A stretch of 64,000 nucleotides of DNA from Paenibacillus auburnensis. Lineage in GTDB: Bacteria; Bacillota; Bacilli; Paenibacillales; Paenibacillaceae. The notes below the pieces were generated by a model. That model worked only from the letters and a program-made list of their open reading frames with translations. It was not told the DNA's origin and did not search any database. Each line of letters begins with the position of its first letter. Within the stretch, counting starts at the first letter, position 1. This document shows, piece by piece, positions 24,598 through 32,753 of this stretch. Where the stretch lies: contig NZ_CAKMMG010000014.1 of the NCBI RefSeq assembly GCF_927798115.1, positions 1-64,000 of the forward strand, in the 5' to 3' direction. A program made the position numbers and the translations under genes.

Positions 24598-26415
24598 TTA
24601 TTCATCACCGCGAGCATTCGAGAGGTCGTCAATTCTTAGAATAACGCGGGTGCCCCGGCCAGGCTCGCTGAATACACGCAGCCCGAAGGTGCTGCCGTAA
24701 TGAAGGCGGATCCGCTCATTTACATTGCGCAGGCCGATGCCGAACATTTCGCCATCGGCCCCGTTCATCAGATTGTTGTTCAGAAGCCGCAGGGTACCCT
24801 CGTCCATGCCGACACCATCATCCTCGACACAAAATACGATTTTGCCATCCTCAGTCCAAGCGGTAATATGGATTGCACCCGGACCCTCTTTAGGCTCCAG
24901 TCCGTGAAACACGGCGTTCTCGACAATCGGCTGGAAGACCAGCTTAATTACCGGAAGCGGAAGAAACTCCTCCGGTACTTCAATATTCAGGCTGAATTTA
25001 TCCGGGAAACGGATTTGCAGCAGATGCAGATAATTGCGCACATGATCCAGCTCATGCCGGATCGTCACCATTTCATCGCTGCGGACAATTCCGTAACGCA
25101 TTTGCAGGCCGAGCAGATAAGTCAGCCTGGCCACACGTGGATCGTCACTGCTCTCTGCCAGCATGCGGATCGATTCCAGCGTGTTGTAAATAAAATGCGG
25201 GTTGATCTGATTCTGCAAAGCACGCATATCAGCCTTTTGCTTGCGTTTCTCCGTAAGCGATACTTCCTGGAGCAGATCCTTGACCCGGATGATCATCCGG
25301 TTGAAGTGGCTGCCGAGCATTCCGATTTCATCGTTATATTTAGGCGAAAGCCAGACATCCAGATTGCCATGCTGCACCTGCTTCATCAGGCGGACCATCG
25401 ATTTCAGCGGTTTGGTCAGCGCATAGGAAATGAACGTCGCCACAACCAAAGCAAAGGCTACAATCGCCAAAGTAGTCAATATTAGCGTATTTCGGGTCTT
25501 CTGCACCGGGGTAAGGATCCGTTCCAGCGGAATAGTAACGATGGTTGTCCACCCGGTAATCGGTGATACGGTATACACTGCCAGATAATCCCGGCCCTCC
25601 AGGTGAATCTGGAAATGGCCCTCCGGCTGATCCGTATTCTGCAGCAGCAGGGGGATATCATGCTGCTGCAGAACACGGCTCTGCGCTTCTGTATTTAAAC
25701 TGCCATAGATAAGCTGTCCTTGATTGTCCACAATCAGAGTATTGCCCTGGGTGACGGTATTGACCGGGTCGGCGATGCCTTTGAACAGGCTGATGTCGAT
25801 ATCGAAGACCAGCATACCGATCGGCTTCAGCGTGCTGACCGAGGTGATCGTCCGCAGGACACTGAAAACTTCACGGTGATCGCTGGCGTTCACCCGGATC
25901 GTATGCCGTCCCTGGACAACAGGCGCTACCCCGGCACCCTTGGTAAGAGTCTTCCACTCATTCATCCGCTCTGCGGGGAACAGTTCATTAATGCTGGGAG
26001 CTCTGTCGTAGAAGACAGAACCGTATTTGTCCACTAAGTATACGGCAATGATCTCGTCTTTCGTATGGTTCAAATAGCTTAGGAACATCGACATGCTGGT
26101 GTTCTTATCCCAGTCGGCATACTGCTGCTCCAGATAAAACTGAACATCCGTATTATACAGCGGCAGCGCTGTATTTCTTTTTAAATCAGCGACATACCTG
26201 TCTATGGTATCCGAAGCGCTGCCCGCCATCTGGCCGGCACTCTTTGTGGAGCTCTGCAGCACCGAATTAAAGGTGGAGCGGGAGGAAAGGTAGCTGACAT
26301 AAGTAATCGGCAGAGAAAGAAGAAAGACGAAAACGACAATCAGCTTGCGCTCCATCGGCAGGTTGGCCAGAAACAGCCATAGTCTGCGCGGAATTCTCAG
26401 GATGTATGATACCAC
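24598..26415 (-). CDS. YesM-type sensor histidine kinase
   Basis: A 605-residue membrane kinase. One transmembrane helix spans about residues 23-43, an extracytoplasmic Cache-like sensor about 45-305, a second transmembrane helix about 308-330, and HAMP to about 380. The His_kinase domain has ALQNQINPHFIYNTLES carrying the phosphorylated histidine, and the HATPase has ENAVFHGLEP, DDGVGMD and GIGLRNVNERIRLHYG. It should sense an extracellular sugar signal and phosphorylate the YesN-type regulator encoded downstream. The start is GTG 26415 with AAAGGA eight bases before it, and the gene follows the permease gene closely. Confidence 0.93.
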   Translation of the reverse strand: MVSYILRIPRRLWLFLANLPMERKLIVVFVFLLSLPITYVSYLSSRSTFNSVLQSSTKSAGQMAGSASDTIDRYVADLKRNTALPLYNTDVQFYLEQQYADWDKNTSMSMFLSYLNHTKDEIIAVYLVDKYGSVFYDRAPSINELFPAERMNEWKTLTKGAGVAPVVQGRHTIRVNASDHREVFSVLRTITSVSTLKPIGMLVFDIDISLFKGIADPVNTVTQGNTLIVDNQGQLIYGSLNTEAQSRVLQQHDIPLLLQNTDQPEGHFQIHLEGRDYLAVYTVSPITGWTTIVTIPLERILTPVQKTRNTLILTTLAIVAFALVVATFISYALTKPLKSMVRLMKQVQHGNLDVWLSPKYNDEIGMLGSHFNRMIIRVKDLLQEVSLTEKRKQKADMRALQNQINPHFIYNTLESIRMLAESSDDPRVARLTYLLGLQMRYGIVRSDEMVTIRHELDHVRNYLHLLQIRFPDKFSLNIEVPEEFLPLPVIKLVFQPIVENAVFHGLEPKEGPGAIHITAWTEDGKIVFCVEDDGVGMDEGTLRLLNNNLMNGADGEMFGIGLRNVNERIRLHYGSTFGLRVFSEPGRGTRVILRIDDLSNARGDE

Positions 26416-26441
26416 TGTAGTATTCCTTTCCGTACATCCCC

Positions 26442-27275
26442 CTATTTCACGGCCCCGCTGGTTACCCCCTCAAAGATATAACGCTGCAGGAAGAAGTACA
26501 GGATGACCGTCGGCAGCAGAATCAGCAGAATTGCGGCACAGATCAGGTTCCATTCGCCCGAATTGACTCCCTGGAAGCGCATGAGAATGGTGGTGACCAC
26601 GCCAAGGCTTTGTTTGGGCATATAAAGATAAGGGATGTACATGTCATTGTAGATGCTGATCGTCTTCAGAATCACCAGCGTAGCTGTTGCCGGAGTTAAG
26701 AGCGGGAAGATGATCGAACGGTAGATTTTAAACAGGGATGCACCTTCCACCATGGCACTCTCATCGAGATCAAAGGGAATGTTGCGGATAAACTGTAGGT
26801 ACAGAATGATCTGGATAACGTCTGCACCGATGTAGAGCACGATAGGGGCACCGAGCGTGTTGTAGAGGCCCATATTTTTGATGATGCCGAAGGTGGCGAC
26901 CTGTGTGGTAATGCTCGGAATGATAGTGGCTACCAGATAAGCTCCGAATACAACCGGCTTAAGCTTGAAAGAGAAGCGGCCCAGCACGTATGCCACCATT
27001 GTCCCAAACAGAATGTTCAGGGTCAATGTAATTATAATAATGACCAGGACATTGCCGAACCCGCTGAGGAGACCCCCGCGCTGGAAGACGGCGGTAAAGT
27101 TGTCGAAGTTCAGGAAGCTTTTGGGCAGAGCCATTGAACTGCTGGAGTTGAACTCGTCGGTAGATTTAAAGGCATTCACGATGACCACATATGGAGGGAA
27201 AAGGACGACAAATACCCCGATCAGCAGCGTGAAGTATTTGATGAAATCAACAAAACGAAATTTGTTATGTGCCAT
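26442..27275 (-). CDS. carbohydrate ABC transporter permease (MalG/CUT1 type)
   Basis: A 277-residue inner-membrane permease with six predicted transmembrane helices. The EAA loop is near ESAMVEGASLFKIYRSIIFPLL, the motif that docks the transport ATPase. It pairs with the MalF-type permease whose gene ends two bases before its start. No ATPase gene is present in the cluster, as is usual for CUT1 transporters of Bacillota that share one MsmX-like ATPase. The start ATG 27275 follows GGAGGAG. Confidence 0.93.
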   Translation of the reverse strand: MAHNKFRFVDFIKYFTLLIGVFVVLFPPYVVIVNAFKSTDEFNSSSSMALPKSFLNFDNFTAVFQRGGLLSGFGNVLVIIIITLTLNILFGTMVAYVLGRFSFKLKPVVFGAYLVATIIPSITTQVATFGIIKNMGLYNTLGAPIVLYIGADVIQIILYLQFIRNIPFDLDESAMVEGASLFKIYRSIIFPLLTPATATLVILKTISIYNDMYIPYLYMPKQSLGVVTTILMRFQGVNSGEWNLICAAILLILLPTVILYFFLQRYIFEGVTSGAVK

Positions 27276-27277
27276 GT

Positions 27278-28171
27278 TTATTTGTCTCCTCCCCGGTTAA
27301 GTACCAGCTGCTGCACCAGCAGCACAATGACGACAAAGAAGAGCAGGATGATGCTCATTGCCGAGGCCAGCCCGTAATTGTTAAAAGCAAATGCGGTTTC
27401 AACGACTTTTTGCACGTAAGTCTGGCTGGCGCCGGCAGGGCCGCCTTTTGTCAGAACGAACGGCAGATCGAAGACTTCAAGTGCGCCAGTTACCGTCAGG
27501 AACAGGTTCAATTGGATCACAGGCTTCATATTCGGCAGCGTAATTCTCCATAAGGTCTGGAAGGAGCCTGCGCCGTCGATTTTGGCCGCCTCGTAAATAT
27601 CTTTCGGAATAGCCTGTAAAGAGGCAATGTAAATAACCATGTTGTAACCCATAAACCGCCAGAAGCCGGTGGAGGCAAGCGAGTAGTTTACCAGCCCTTC
27701 GGTACCGAGCCAGCTGGTCTGGGCCAGATGGTGAAGCCCAATGTTGTCCAAAAACAGATTCAGTGATCCGTTAGTGGTGTCAAAAACATAGCCGAACATA
27801 AAGGCCACAGCGACGCCGTTCATAATGTAAGGCAGGAACAGCATAATCCGGAAGGCGTTTTTGCCCCGCAGCCTGCTGCTCAGCACGACCGCGAAATAAA
27901 TGGCGACGATATTCTGGACGATCCCCATCACAAAGTAGGCAAAGTTATGTGTGAATACTTTGAAAATATCCGGGTTGCTGAATACCTCGCGGTAATTGTC
28001 CAGGCCGACCCATGGCTTCTCGGGGCTGTAGCCGTCCCAGTTGGTGAAGCTGTAGTAAACCAGCTTAATCGCCGGGTAATAGGTGAACGTTGCCAGAAGC
28101 AGCAGCGGAATCAGCAGAAAGGATACGATAATAATGGTCTTCTGTTTGTTATAGGATAATGTTCCGAACAT
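27278..28171 (-). CDS. carbohydrate ABC transporter permease (MalF/CUT1 type)
   Basis: A 297-residue permease with six predicted transmembrane helices. The EAA loop is at IYEAAKIDGAGSFQTLWRITLP. It forms the heterodimeric channel with the next gene product. AAGGAAGGCTGAGAA precedes ATG 28171. A 123-bp gap with a perfect hairpin separates it from the upstream binding-protein gene, a place where transcription or mRNA decay often lowers permease expression relative to the binding protein. Confidence 0.93.
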   Translation of the reverse strand: MFGTLSYNKQKTIIIVSFLLIPLLLLATFTYYPAIKLVYYSFTNWDGYSPEKPWVGLDNYREVFSNPDIFKVFTHNFAYFVMGIVQNIVAIYFAVVLSSRLRGKNAFRIMLFLPYIMNGVAVAFMFGYVFDTTNGSLNLFLDNIGLHHLAQTSWLGTEGLVNYSLASTGFWRFMGYNMVIYIASLQAIPKDIYEAAKIDGAGSFQTLWRITLPNMKPVIQLNLFLTVTGALEVFDLPFVLTKGGPAGASQTYVQKVVETAFAFNNYGLASAMSIILLFFVVIVLLVQQLVLNRGGDK

Positions 28172-28215
28172 TTCTCAGCCTTCCTTCCGTAAGAAGCTCT
28201 CTTTAGATTGACGAC

Positions 28216-28250
28216 AAAATGGATTATCCAGAGAAGGCATAATCCATTTT
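28216..28250 (-). terminator. intra-operon hairpin between binding protein and permease genes
   Basis: AAAATGGATTAT (28216-28227) pairs perfectly with ATAATCCATTTT (28239-28250). The minus-strand tail has only four T, so it is likely a leaky terminator or mRNA-stabilising hairpin that sets the ratio of binding protein to permeases. Confidence 0.65.
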
Positions 28251-28294
28251 GCGCCGATGTTTATGCGGAGTTACCGTGCAGCGTGTTTATAGGA

Positions 28295-29638
28295 TCAATA
28301 GCCGAGGTCTTTTTTAGCTTTCGCCCATGCTTTGTTCCATTTGTCGAAGACAGTTTGCGGATCTTTAGCCAGAACGAACTCCTGAGCCATAGCCGGCAGG
28401 TCGAGCTGTGCTTTGTTGGTGATTTCAGTTACTTTAGCGTCATCCACTGTACCTTCTTGCAGAACTACACCAGTAGCCTGGAATTCTTTAAGCTGTGTCA
28501 AGTTGGATTCTTTGCCCTTCAGCGGAGAGATGAATCCGGCAAAATCCTCATATCCGGAATCTTCGATCATCCATTTAACGAAGGCTTTGGCAGCGTCTAC
28601 ATTTTTGCTGTTCTTAGCAACAGCGTAGAAGAAGTCAGGGCTCAGCGGAGCAGTAAGTTTGCCTGAGTTGTCATAAGGAAGCGGGAAGAAGCCTACATTG
28701 TCCGAAGTGGTACCAGCGCCGATAACCTGGTTGATAACCCAGTTGCCCAGGAAGTACATGGCGAATTTGCCGGAAGCGATGTCCTTCTTCGATTGTTCCC
28801 AGTTGGTGGAGTTGATGTCTTTTTCCAGATAGCCTTTTTCATTCAGTTCTCTAAGCAGGCTGAGCGATTTGCCGTAGCCGTTATCCATTGTGAAAGGTGT
28901 GTCTGTAGTCAGCTTCTCATTCGGGAAATCAGGGTTTCCGGCAATAATCCGGGGAACAGAGTATACCCAGTCGTTAAGCGGCCATTTGTCTTTGAAGTTG
29001 GAAGCGAGCGGCACTACACCGGCGGCTTTCAGCTTTTCGCAGGCAGCGAGGAATTCATCCCAGGTCTTAGGGACTTCGGTAATGCCGGCATCGGCGAAGG
29101 CTTTTTTATTATAGACAATCCCTGTAGTGGAGTTACCAGTGGTAATTCCGTACAGCTGGCCTTCATAGGATTTGAAGTCTTTAAATGTAATTTTATCGGT
29201 GAGGCCGAGATCGTCCAGCGGTGCGAAATATTTTGGCAGATCGGAGTTAGGGATGTTAGGAATGAACATTACGTCGGGAAGCTCGCCGCTGGCCATTCTG
29301 ACCTTAGCCTGCTGGTTGTAGTCGGTTTGGGAAGCTTCGAATTCAACCTTGATGTTCGGATATTTCTCATTAAAGCGCTTTAAATATTCGTCATACTCTT
29401 TGCCGATCATGTCGGTTCTGTTGGTCAGGAAAATGATTTTGCCGCTGATGTCAGAGCCGCTGGCTGCTGCCGGTTCAGTGGTTGCTGCTGCGTCGGTGCT
29501 CTCTGGCGCTGTTGTTGCTGCAGGCTCATCGGTTGCTGTGGCTGCATTATTATTATTGTTGTTCGAACCACAGCCTGTCAGGGATAGAGAGAAAACCATA
29601 ATGATAACAAAACATAACGAAAATAACTTGTTTCTCAT
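28295..29638 (-). CDS. sugar ABC transporter substrate-binding lipoprotein
   Basis: A 447-residue family 1 extracellular solute-binding protein. A lipoprotein signal ends at LSLTGC (Cys about residue 23), an Asn/Ala/Thr-rich linker spans 25-65, and the binding fold follows from KIIFLTNRTDMIGKEYDEYL. KFAMYFLGNWVI and YNKKAFADAGITEVPKTWDEF are typical of oligosaccharide-binding proteins. It leads the operon of two permeases, sensor kinase and regulator. The ligand is not visible from sequence; the divergent mannosidase and alpha-galactosidase suggest mannan- or galactomannan-derived oligosaccharides. The start is ATG 29638 with AAAGGGGAC upstream, and a cre site lies in the promoter. Confidence 0.93.
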   Translation of the reverse strand: MRNKLFSLCFVIIMVFSLSLTGCGSNNNNNNAATATDEPAATTAPESTDAAATTEPAAASGSDISGKIIFLTNRTDMIGKEYDEYLKRFNEKYPNIKVEFEASQTDYNQQAKVRMASGELPDVMFIPNIPNSDLPKYFAPLDDLGLTDKITFKDFKSYEGQLYGITTGNSTTGIVYNKKAFADAGITEVPKTWDEFLAACEKLKAAGVVPLASNFKDKWPLNDWVYSVPRIIAGNPDFPNEKLTTDTPFTMDNGYGKSLSLLRELNEKGYLEKDINSTNWEQSKKDIASGKFAMYFLGNWVINQVIGAGTTSDNVGFFPLPYDNSGKLTAPLSPDFFYAVAKNSKNVDAAKAFVKWMIEDSGYEDFAGFISPLKGKESNLTQLKEFQATGVVLQEGTVDDAKVTEITNKAQLDLPAMAQEFVLAKDPQTVFDKWNKAWAKAKKDLGY

Positions 29639-29662
29639 TGCACAGTCCCCTTTTCATGTTAT

Positions 29663-29676
29663 TGATAGCGTTTACA
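29663..29676 (-). promoter_or_regulatory. catabolite responsive element (cre)
   Basis: TGATAGCGTTTACA, read on the minus strand as TGTAAACGCTATCA, matches all 14 positions of the cre consensus TGWAANCGNTNWCA. A TATAAT -10 hexamer lies just upstream on the minus strand, so CcpA bound here would block the transporter operon when preferred sugars are present. Confidence 0.8.
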
Positions 29677-29885
29677 TGAACATTATATCGCGATTTTTCG
29701 GATGGATAAATGTATTCAATTATTATTTATTGTCTTTATTTGTTTTCTTTCTGGGATTATAATTGGTGTATCACTAACAATATTATAACAAAATACAATG
29801 AATCCAAAATGGATGTAATGAAAAGTAAGCGCACACATGCTATTTTGAGGATGCGGCGCAAACCGGTGAATTAGGGTGTAGGCTC

Positions 29886-29958
29886 ACAAAACTTAAGCAT
29901 ATGCTTCCGAAGTGAGTTTTGTACGAAGCGACTCAAGGATGCATAAGCTAACAAAACT
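29886..29958 (+). promoter_or_regulatory. leader with mutually exclusive hairpins before the beta-mannosidase gene
   Basis: AGTTTTGT (29915-29922) can pair either with ACAAAACT at 29886-29893 or with ACAAAACT at 29951-29958, which lies directly before the Shine-Dalgarno AGGAGG (29962-29967). A palindrome AAGCATATGCTT sits in the first loop. Two alternative folds sharing one arm are a hallmark of RNA switches or attenuators. The rest of the 333-bp divergent region holds the cre site and AT-rich promoter sequence. Confidence 0.5.
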
Positions 29959-29971
29959 TTTAGGAGGACTC

Positions 29972-32518
29972 ATGACTCAACAACGGCTTGATTTGACGAA
30001 TTGGGAATTTAGGGCTAGTGGGGATGAAGGATGGCTGCCGGCAGTGGTGCCGGGAACGGTGCATACCGATCTGCTACGTAATGGGCTGATTTCGCAGCCT
30101 TTTTATGGAAAGAATGAGCATGAACTGCAATGGATCGATAAGAAAGACTGGGAGTACAGAACGAAGCTGCAGCTTGACGGGGATTGGCAGAGCCTGGCTG
30201 TTACGGAGCTGAACTTTGCGGGGCTGGATACGTATGCCGATGTGTATGTGAACAATGTGCATGCGCTTTCAGCAGACAATATGTTCCGGGCTTGGACAGT
30301 GGATGTCAAAGGTCTGCTGCGGACGGGAGACAATGAGATTCTGGTGAAGTTCCGCTCTGTGGTGACAGAGGACCTGCCGAAGCTGGAGCAGCTCGGATAT
30401 GATTTGCCCGCTCCGAATGACCAGTCGGAACTGGGCGGTCTTGAAGAGAAGCGGATCAGCGTATTTGCCCGCAAGGCGCCTTATCATTACGGCTGGGACT
30501 GGGGTCCGAGATTTCTGACAAGCGGCATCTGGCGTGAAGTGGTGCTTACTGGACGAAATGCTGCTGCAATTACGAATGTTTATATCCGTCAGGATGTTAT
30601 AAAGAAAGAAGAGGCACGTTTGACGGCAATTGTTGAAGTCAATGCGCCGGAGGTAGGGGAAGGAACACTGCGGATTACAGCGGACGGCCAGGAGTGGACG
30701 CAGGCAGTTACTTTGGATGCCGGCATACAAGCTGTGGAACTGGAGCTGGTGATCGGTCATCCGCGCCTGTGGTGGTGTAACGGGCTGGGAGTGCCGGAAT
30801 TGACCTCATTCCAGGTAGAGCTGCTGCAGAAGGGTACGGTACAAGATACTGCCGAAGTGACAACCGGGCTCCGCGAAATCAAGCTGATCCGTAAACCTGA
30901 TGTTAAGGGTGCTTCGTTCCAGTTCGAGCTGAACGGTGTGCCGGTGTTCGCAAAGGGTGCGAATCATATACCAAATGACAGCTTCATCACTGAGGTTACC
31001 GGTGACCGCTACCGTCATGAGATTGCCTCAGCCGTGGAGTCGAATATGAACATGCTTCGTGTATGGGGCGGCGGCTTCTATGAGGAGAAGGAATTCTACC
31101 GTTTGTGCGATGAATACGGCCTGCTGGTCTGGCAGGACTTCATGTTTGCCTGCAGCATGTATCCGGGGGATGAAGCGTTCCTGGAGAGTGTGCGGAAGGA
31201 AGCGGAATATAATGTGAAGCGGCTGCGCAATCACCCGTGCATCGCACTGTGGTGCGGTAACAATGAGATCGACTCTGCCTGGGCCCACTTCGAGGAGAAT
31301 ATGGGCTGGGGCTGGAAGGAAAAGCTCACTTCTGAGATCCGCGACACGCTATGGGCAGCTTACGAGGAGATTTTCCACCGCATTCTGCCGGAGGCGGTAG
31401 CAGCTTATCATCCGGGTGTTGATTACTGGCCGTCCTCTCCGCTGCGTGAACGTACTAATAATATAGACCAGCATTCGACGCGGATTACAGGCGAGGGAGA
31501 CATTCACTATTGGGGTGTCTGGCACGGGATTGAGCCTTTTGAGAACTATAACGTCAAGGTGGGCCGCTTCATGAGCGAATACGGCTTCCAGTCCTTCCCG
31601 GAGCTGAAATCGGTACTGAGCTATGCGGAGGAAGCGGATATGGAGCTGGAATCGGAAGTGATGCTGGCACACCAGAAGAATGGACGCGGCAATCTGCTGA
31701 TTAAAGAATATATGGACATCTATCTGCCGGAGCCAAAGGATTTCAGGTCATTCCTTTATATGAGCCAGATTCTTCAGGCGGAGGCCATGAGGGTTGCGAT
31801 TGAAAGCCACCGGAGAAACAAGCCGTACTGCATGGGTACCCTGTACTGGCAGATGAACGACTGCTGGCCGGTGGCCTCCTGGGCGAGCATGGATTACTAC
31901 GGCCGCTGGAAAGCACTGCAATATACCGCGCGCAAAAGCTTCAAGGATGTCCTGCTCTCCATTGAGGAAATGGACGGGATAAACCTGCAGGTGCATGCAG
32001 TATCCGACCTGCGGGAAACACTGGCCGGGGAGCTGGTGCTCCGGCTGTATGATTTCAGCGGTTCGGTTCTGAAGGAATGGAATCAGCCCGTGCAGCTGGC
32101 TGCCGATTCGGCGGCGGTGGTATTCACCGTGCCAACTGCGGAATTGCTGGAGGCCAGCGATCCGAAGCAGGTGGTGCTGGTAGCTTCTCTGCTGGCAGAG
32201 GGCTCCCTGCTGGAGCAGAAAGAGCATTACTTCGCTGCGGCGAAAGAGATCAAGCTGAGTCAGCCTGCACTCACAGTGGCTGAGGTTCCGGGCAGCGGCG
32301 GCCTAAGCTTCACGGTCAGCAGCGATGTGCTGGCCAGAGGGGTGTATTTGACGGCGGAAGAGGAAGGCATCTTCTCTGACAACTTCTTCGATCTGCTTCC
32401 GGGCGAGCCGAAGACGGTGCAGTTCTCGCTGCGCGGCAGCGGAGAGCAGGACTTCGTTCCGGCTGCGCCGACAGGTCTAGAAGTCCGCTCCATGGCGGAT
32501 TATGTGAAGGAAGCCTGA
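29972..32518 (+). CDS. beta-mannosidase (GH2)
   Basis: An 848-residue GH2 enzyme that removes beta-mannose from the non-reducing end of manno-oligosaccharides. It shows a sugar-binding N-terminal domain (WLPAVVPGTVHTDLL), the motif KAPYHYGWDWGPRF, an immunoglobulin-like middle domain, and a TIM barrel with LRVWGGGFYE. The acid/base glutamate lies in WCGNNEID and the nucleophile in FMSEYGFQSFPE. No signal peptide is present, so it acts on imported oligosaccharides. ATG 29972 follows AGGAGG, so the open frame upstream is leader. It is divergent from the ABC transporter operon and followed by an alpha-galactosidase gene. Confidence 0.94.
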   Translation: MTQQRLDLTNWEFRASGDEGWLPAVVPGTVHTDLLRNGLISQPFYGKNEHELQWIDKKDWEYRTKLQLDGDWQSLAVTELNFAGLDTYADVYVNNVHALSADNMFRAWTVDVKGLLRTGDNEILVKFRSVVTEDLPKLEQLGYDLPAPNDQSELGGLEEKRISVFARKAPYHYGWDWGPRFLTSGIWREVVLTGRNAAAITNVYIRQDVIKKEEARLTAIVEVNAPEVGEGTLRITADGQEWTQAVTLDAGIQAVELELVIGHPRLWWCNGLGVPELTSFQVELLQKGTVQDTAEVTTGLREIKLIRKPDVKGASFQFELNGVPVFAKGANHIPNDSFITEVTGDRYRHEIASAVESNMNMLRVWGGGFYEEKEFYRLCDEYGLLVWQDFMFACSMYPGDEAFLESVRKEAEYNVKRLRNHPCIALWCGNNEIDSAWAHFEENMGWGWKEKLTSEIRDTLWAAYEEIFHRILPEAVAAYHPGVDYWPSSPLRERTNNIDQHSTRITGEGDIHYWGVWHGIEPFENYNVKVGRFMSEYGFQSFPELKSVLSYAEEADMELESEVMLAHQKNGRGNLLIKEYMDIYLPEPKDFRSFLYMSQILQAEAMRVAIESHRRNKPYCMGTLYWQMNDCWPVASWASMDYYGRWKALQYTARKSFKDVLLSIEEMDGINLQVHAVSDLRETLAGELVLRLYDFSGSVLKEWNQPVQLAADSAAVVFTVPTAELLEASDPKQVVLVASLLAEGSLLEQKEHYFAAAKEIKLSQPALTVAEVPGSGGLSFTVSSDVLARGVYLTAEEEGIFSDNFFDLLPGEPKTVQFSLRGSGEQDFVPAAPTGLEVRSMADYVKEA

Positions 32519-32560
32519 TGCGCCTGGCCCGGGGTGATGCGAGAGCAACAGGGCATTGCC

Positions 32561-32685
32561 CGGGCGAAAGGGTGGAAAAGAGGGGGAAATCCCTCTGAAT
32601 CCGGTCTGTACGGGTGGATTGGTGGAAAGAGAGGGAAAAATCCCTTTGAATCCGGCCTGCGCGGGCGAAATGGCAGGATGAGAGG
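32561..32685. repeat. 51-bp tandem repeat, about 2.4 copies (array A)
   Basis: Units start at about 32561, 32611 and 32662 with CGGG, and share GGTGGAAA, GAGAGGG, AATCCCT and TGAATCCGG. The same unit is recognisable in the larger array downstream of the alpha-galactosidase gene. It lies in the 235-bp gap between the two glycosidase genes; no ribosome binding site or conserved frame makes it a gene. Confidence 0.8.
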
Positions 32686-32753
32686 TAGCTGGATTTTTTG
32701 CGAGCTCCCATTAAAGAAAATATAACAATATTCAGGAGAGAAGGAACCGGTCC

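Noticed and set aside
24342-24632. 96-codon minus-strand frame across the kinase-regulator gap
   Set aside because: It overlaps both flanking genes, has no ribosome binding site and is mostly the inverted-repeat element.
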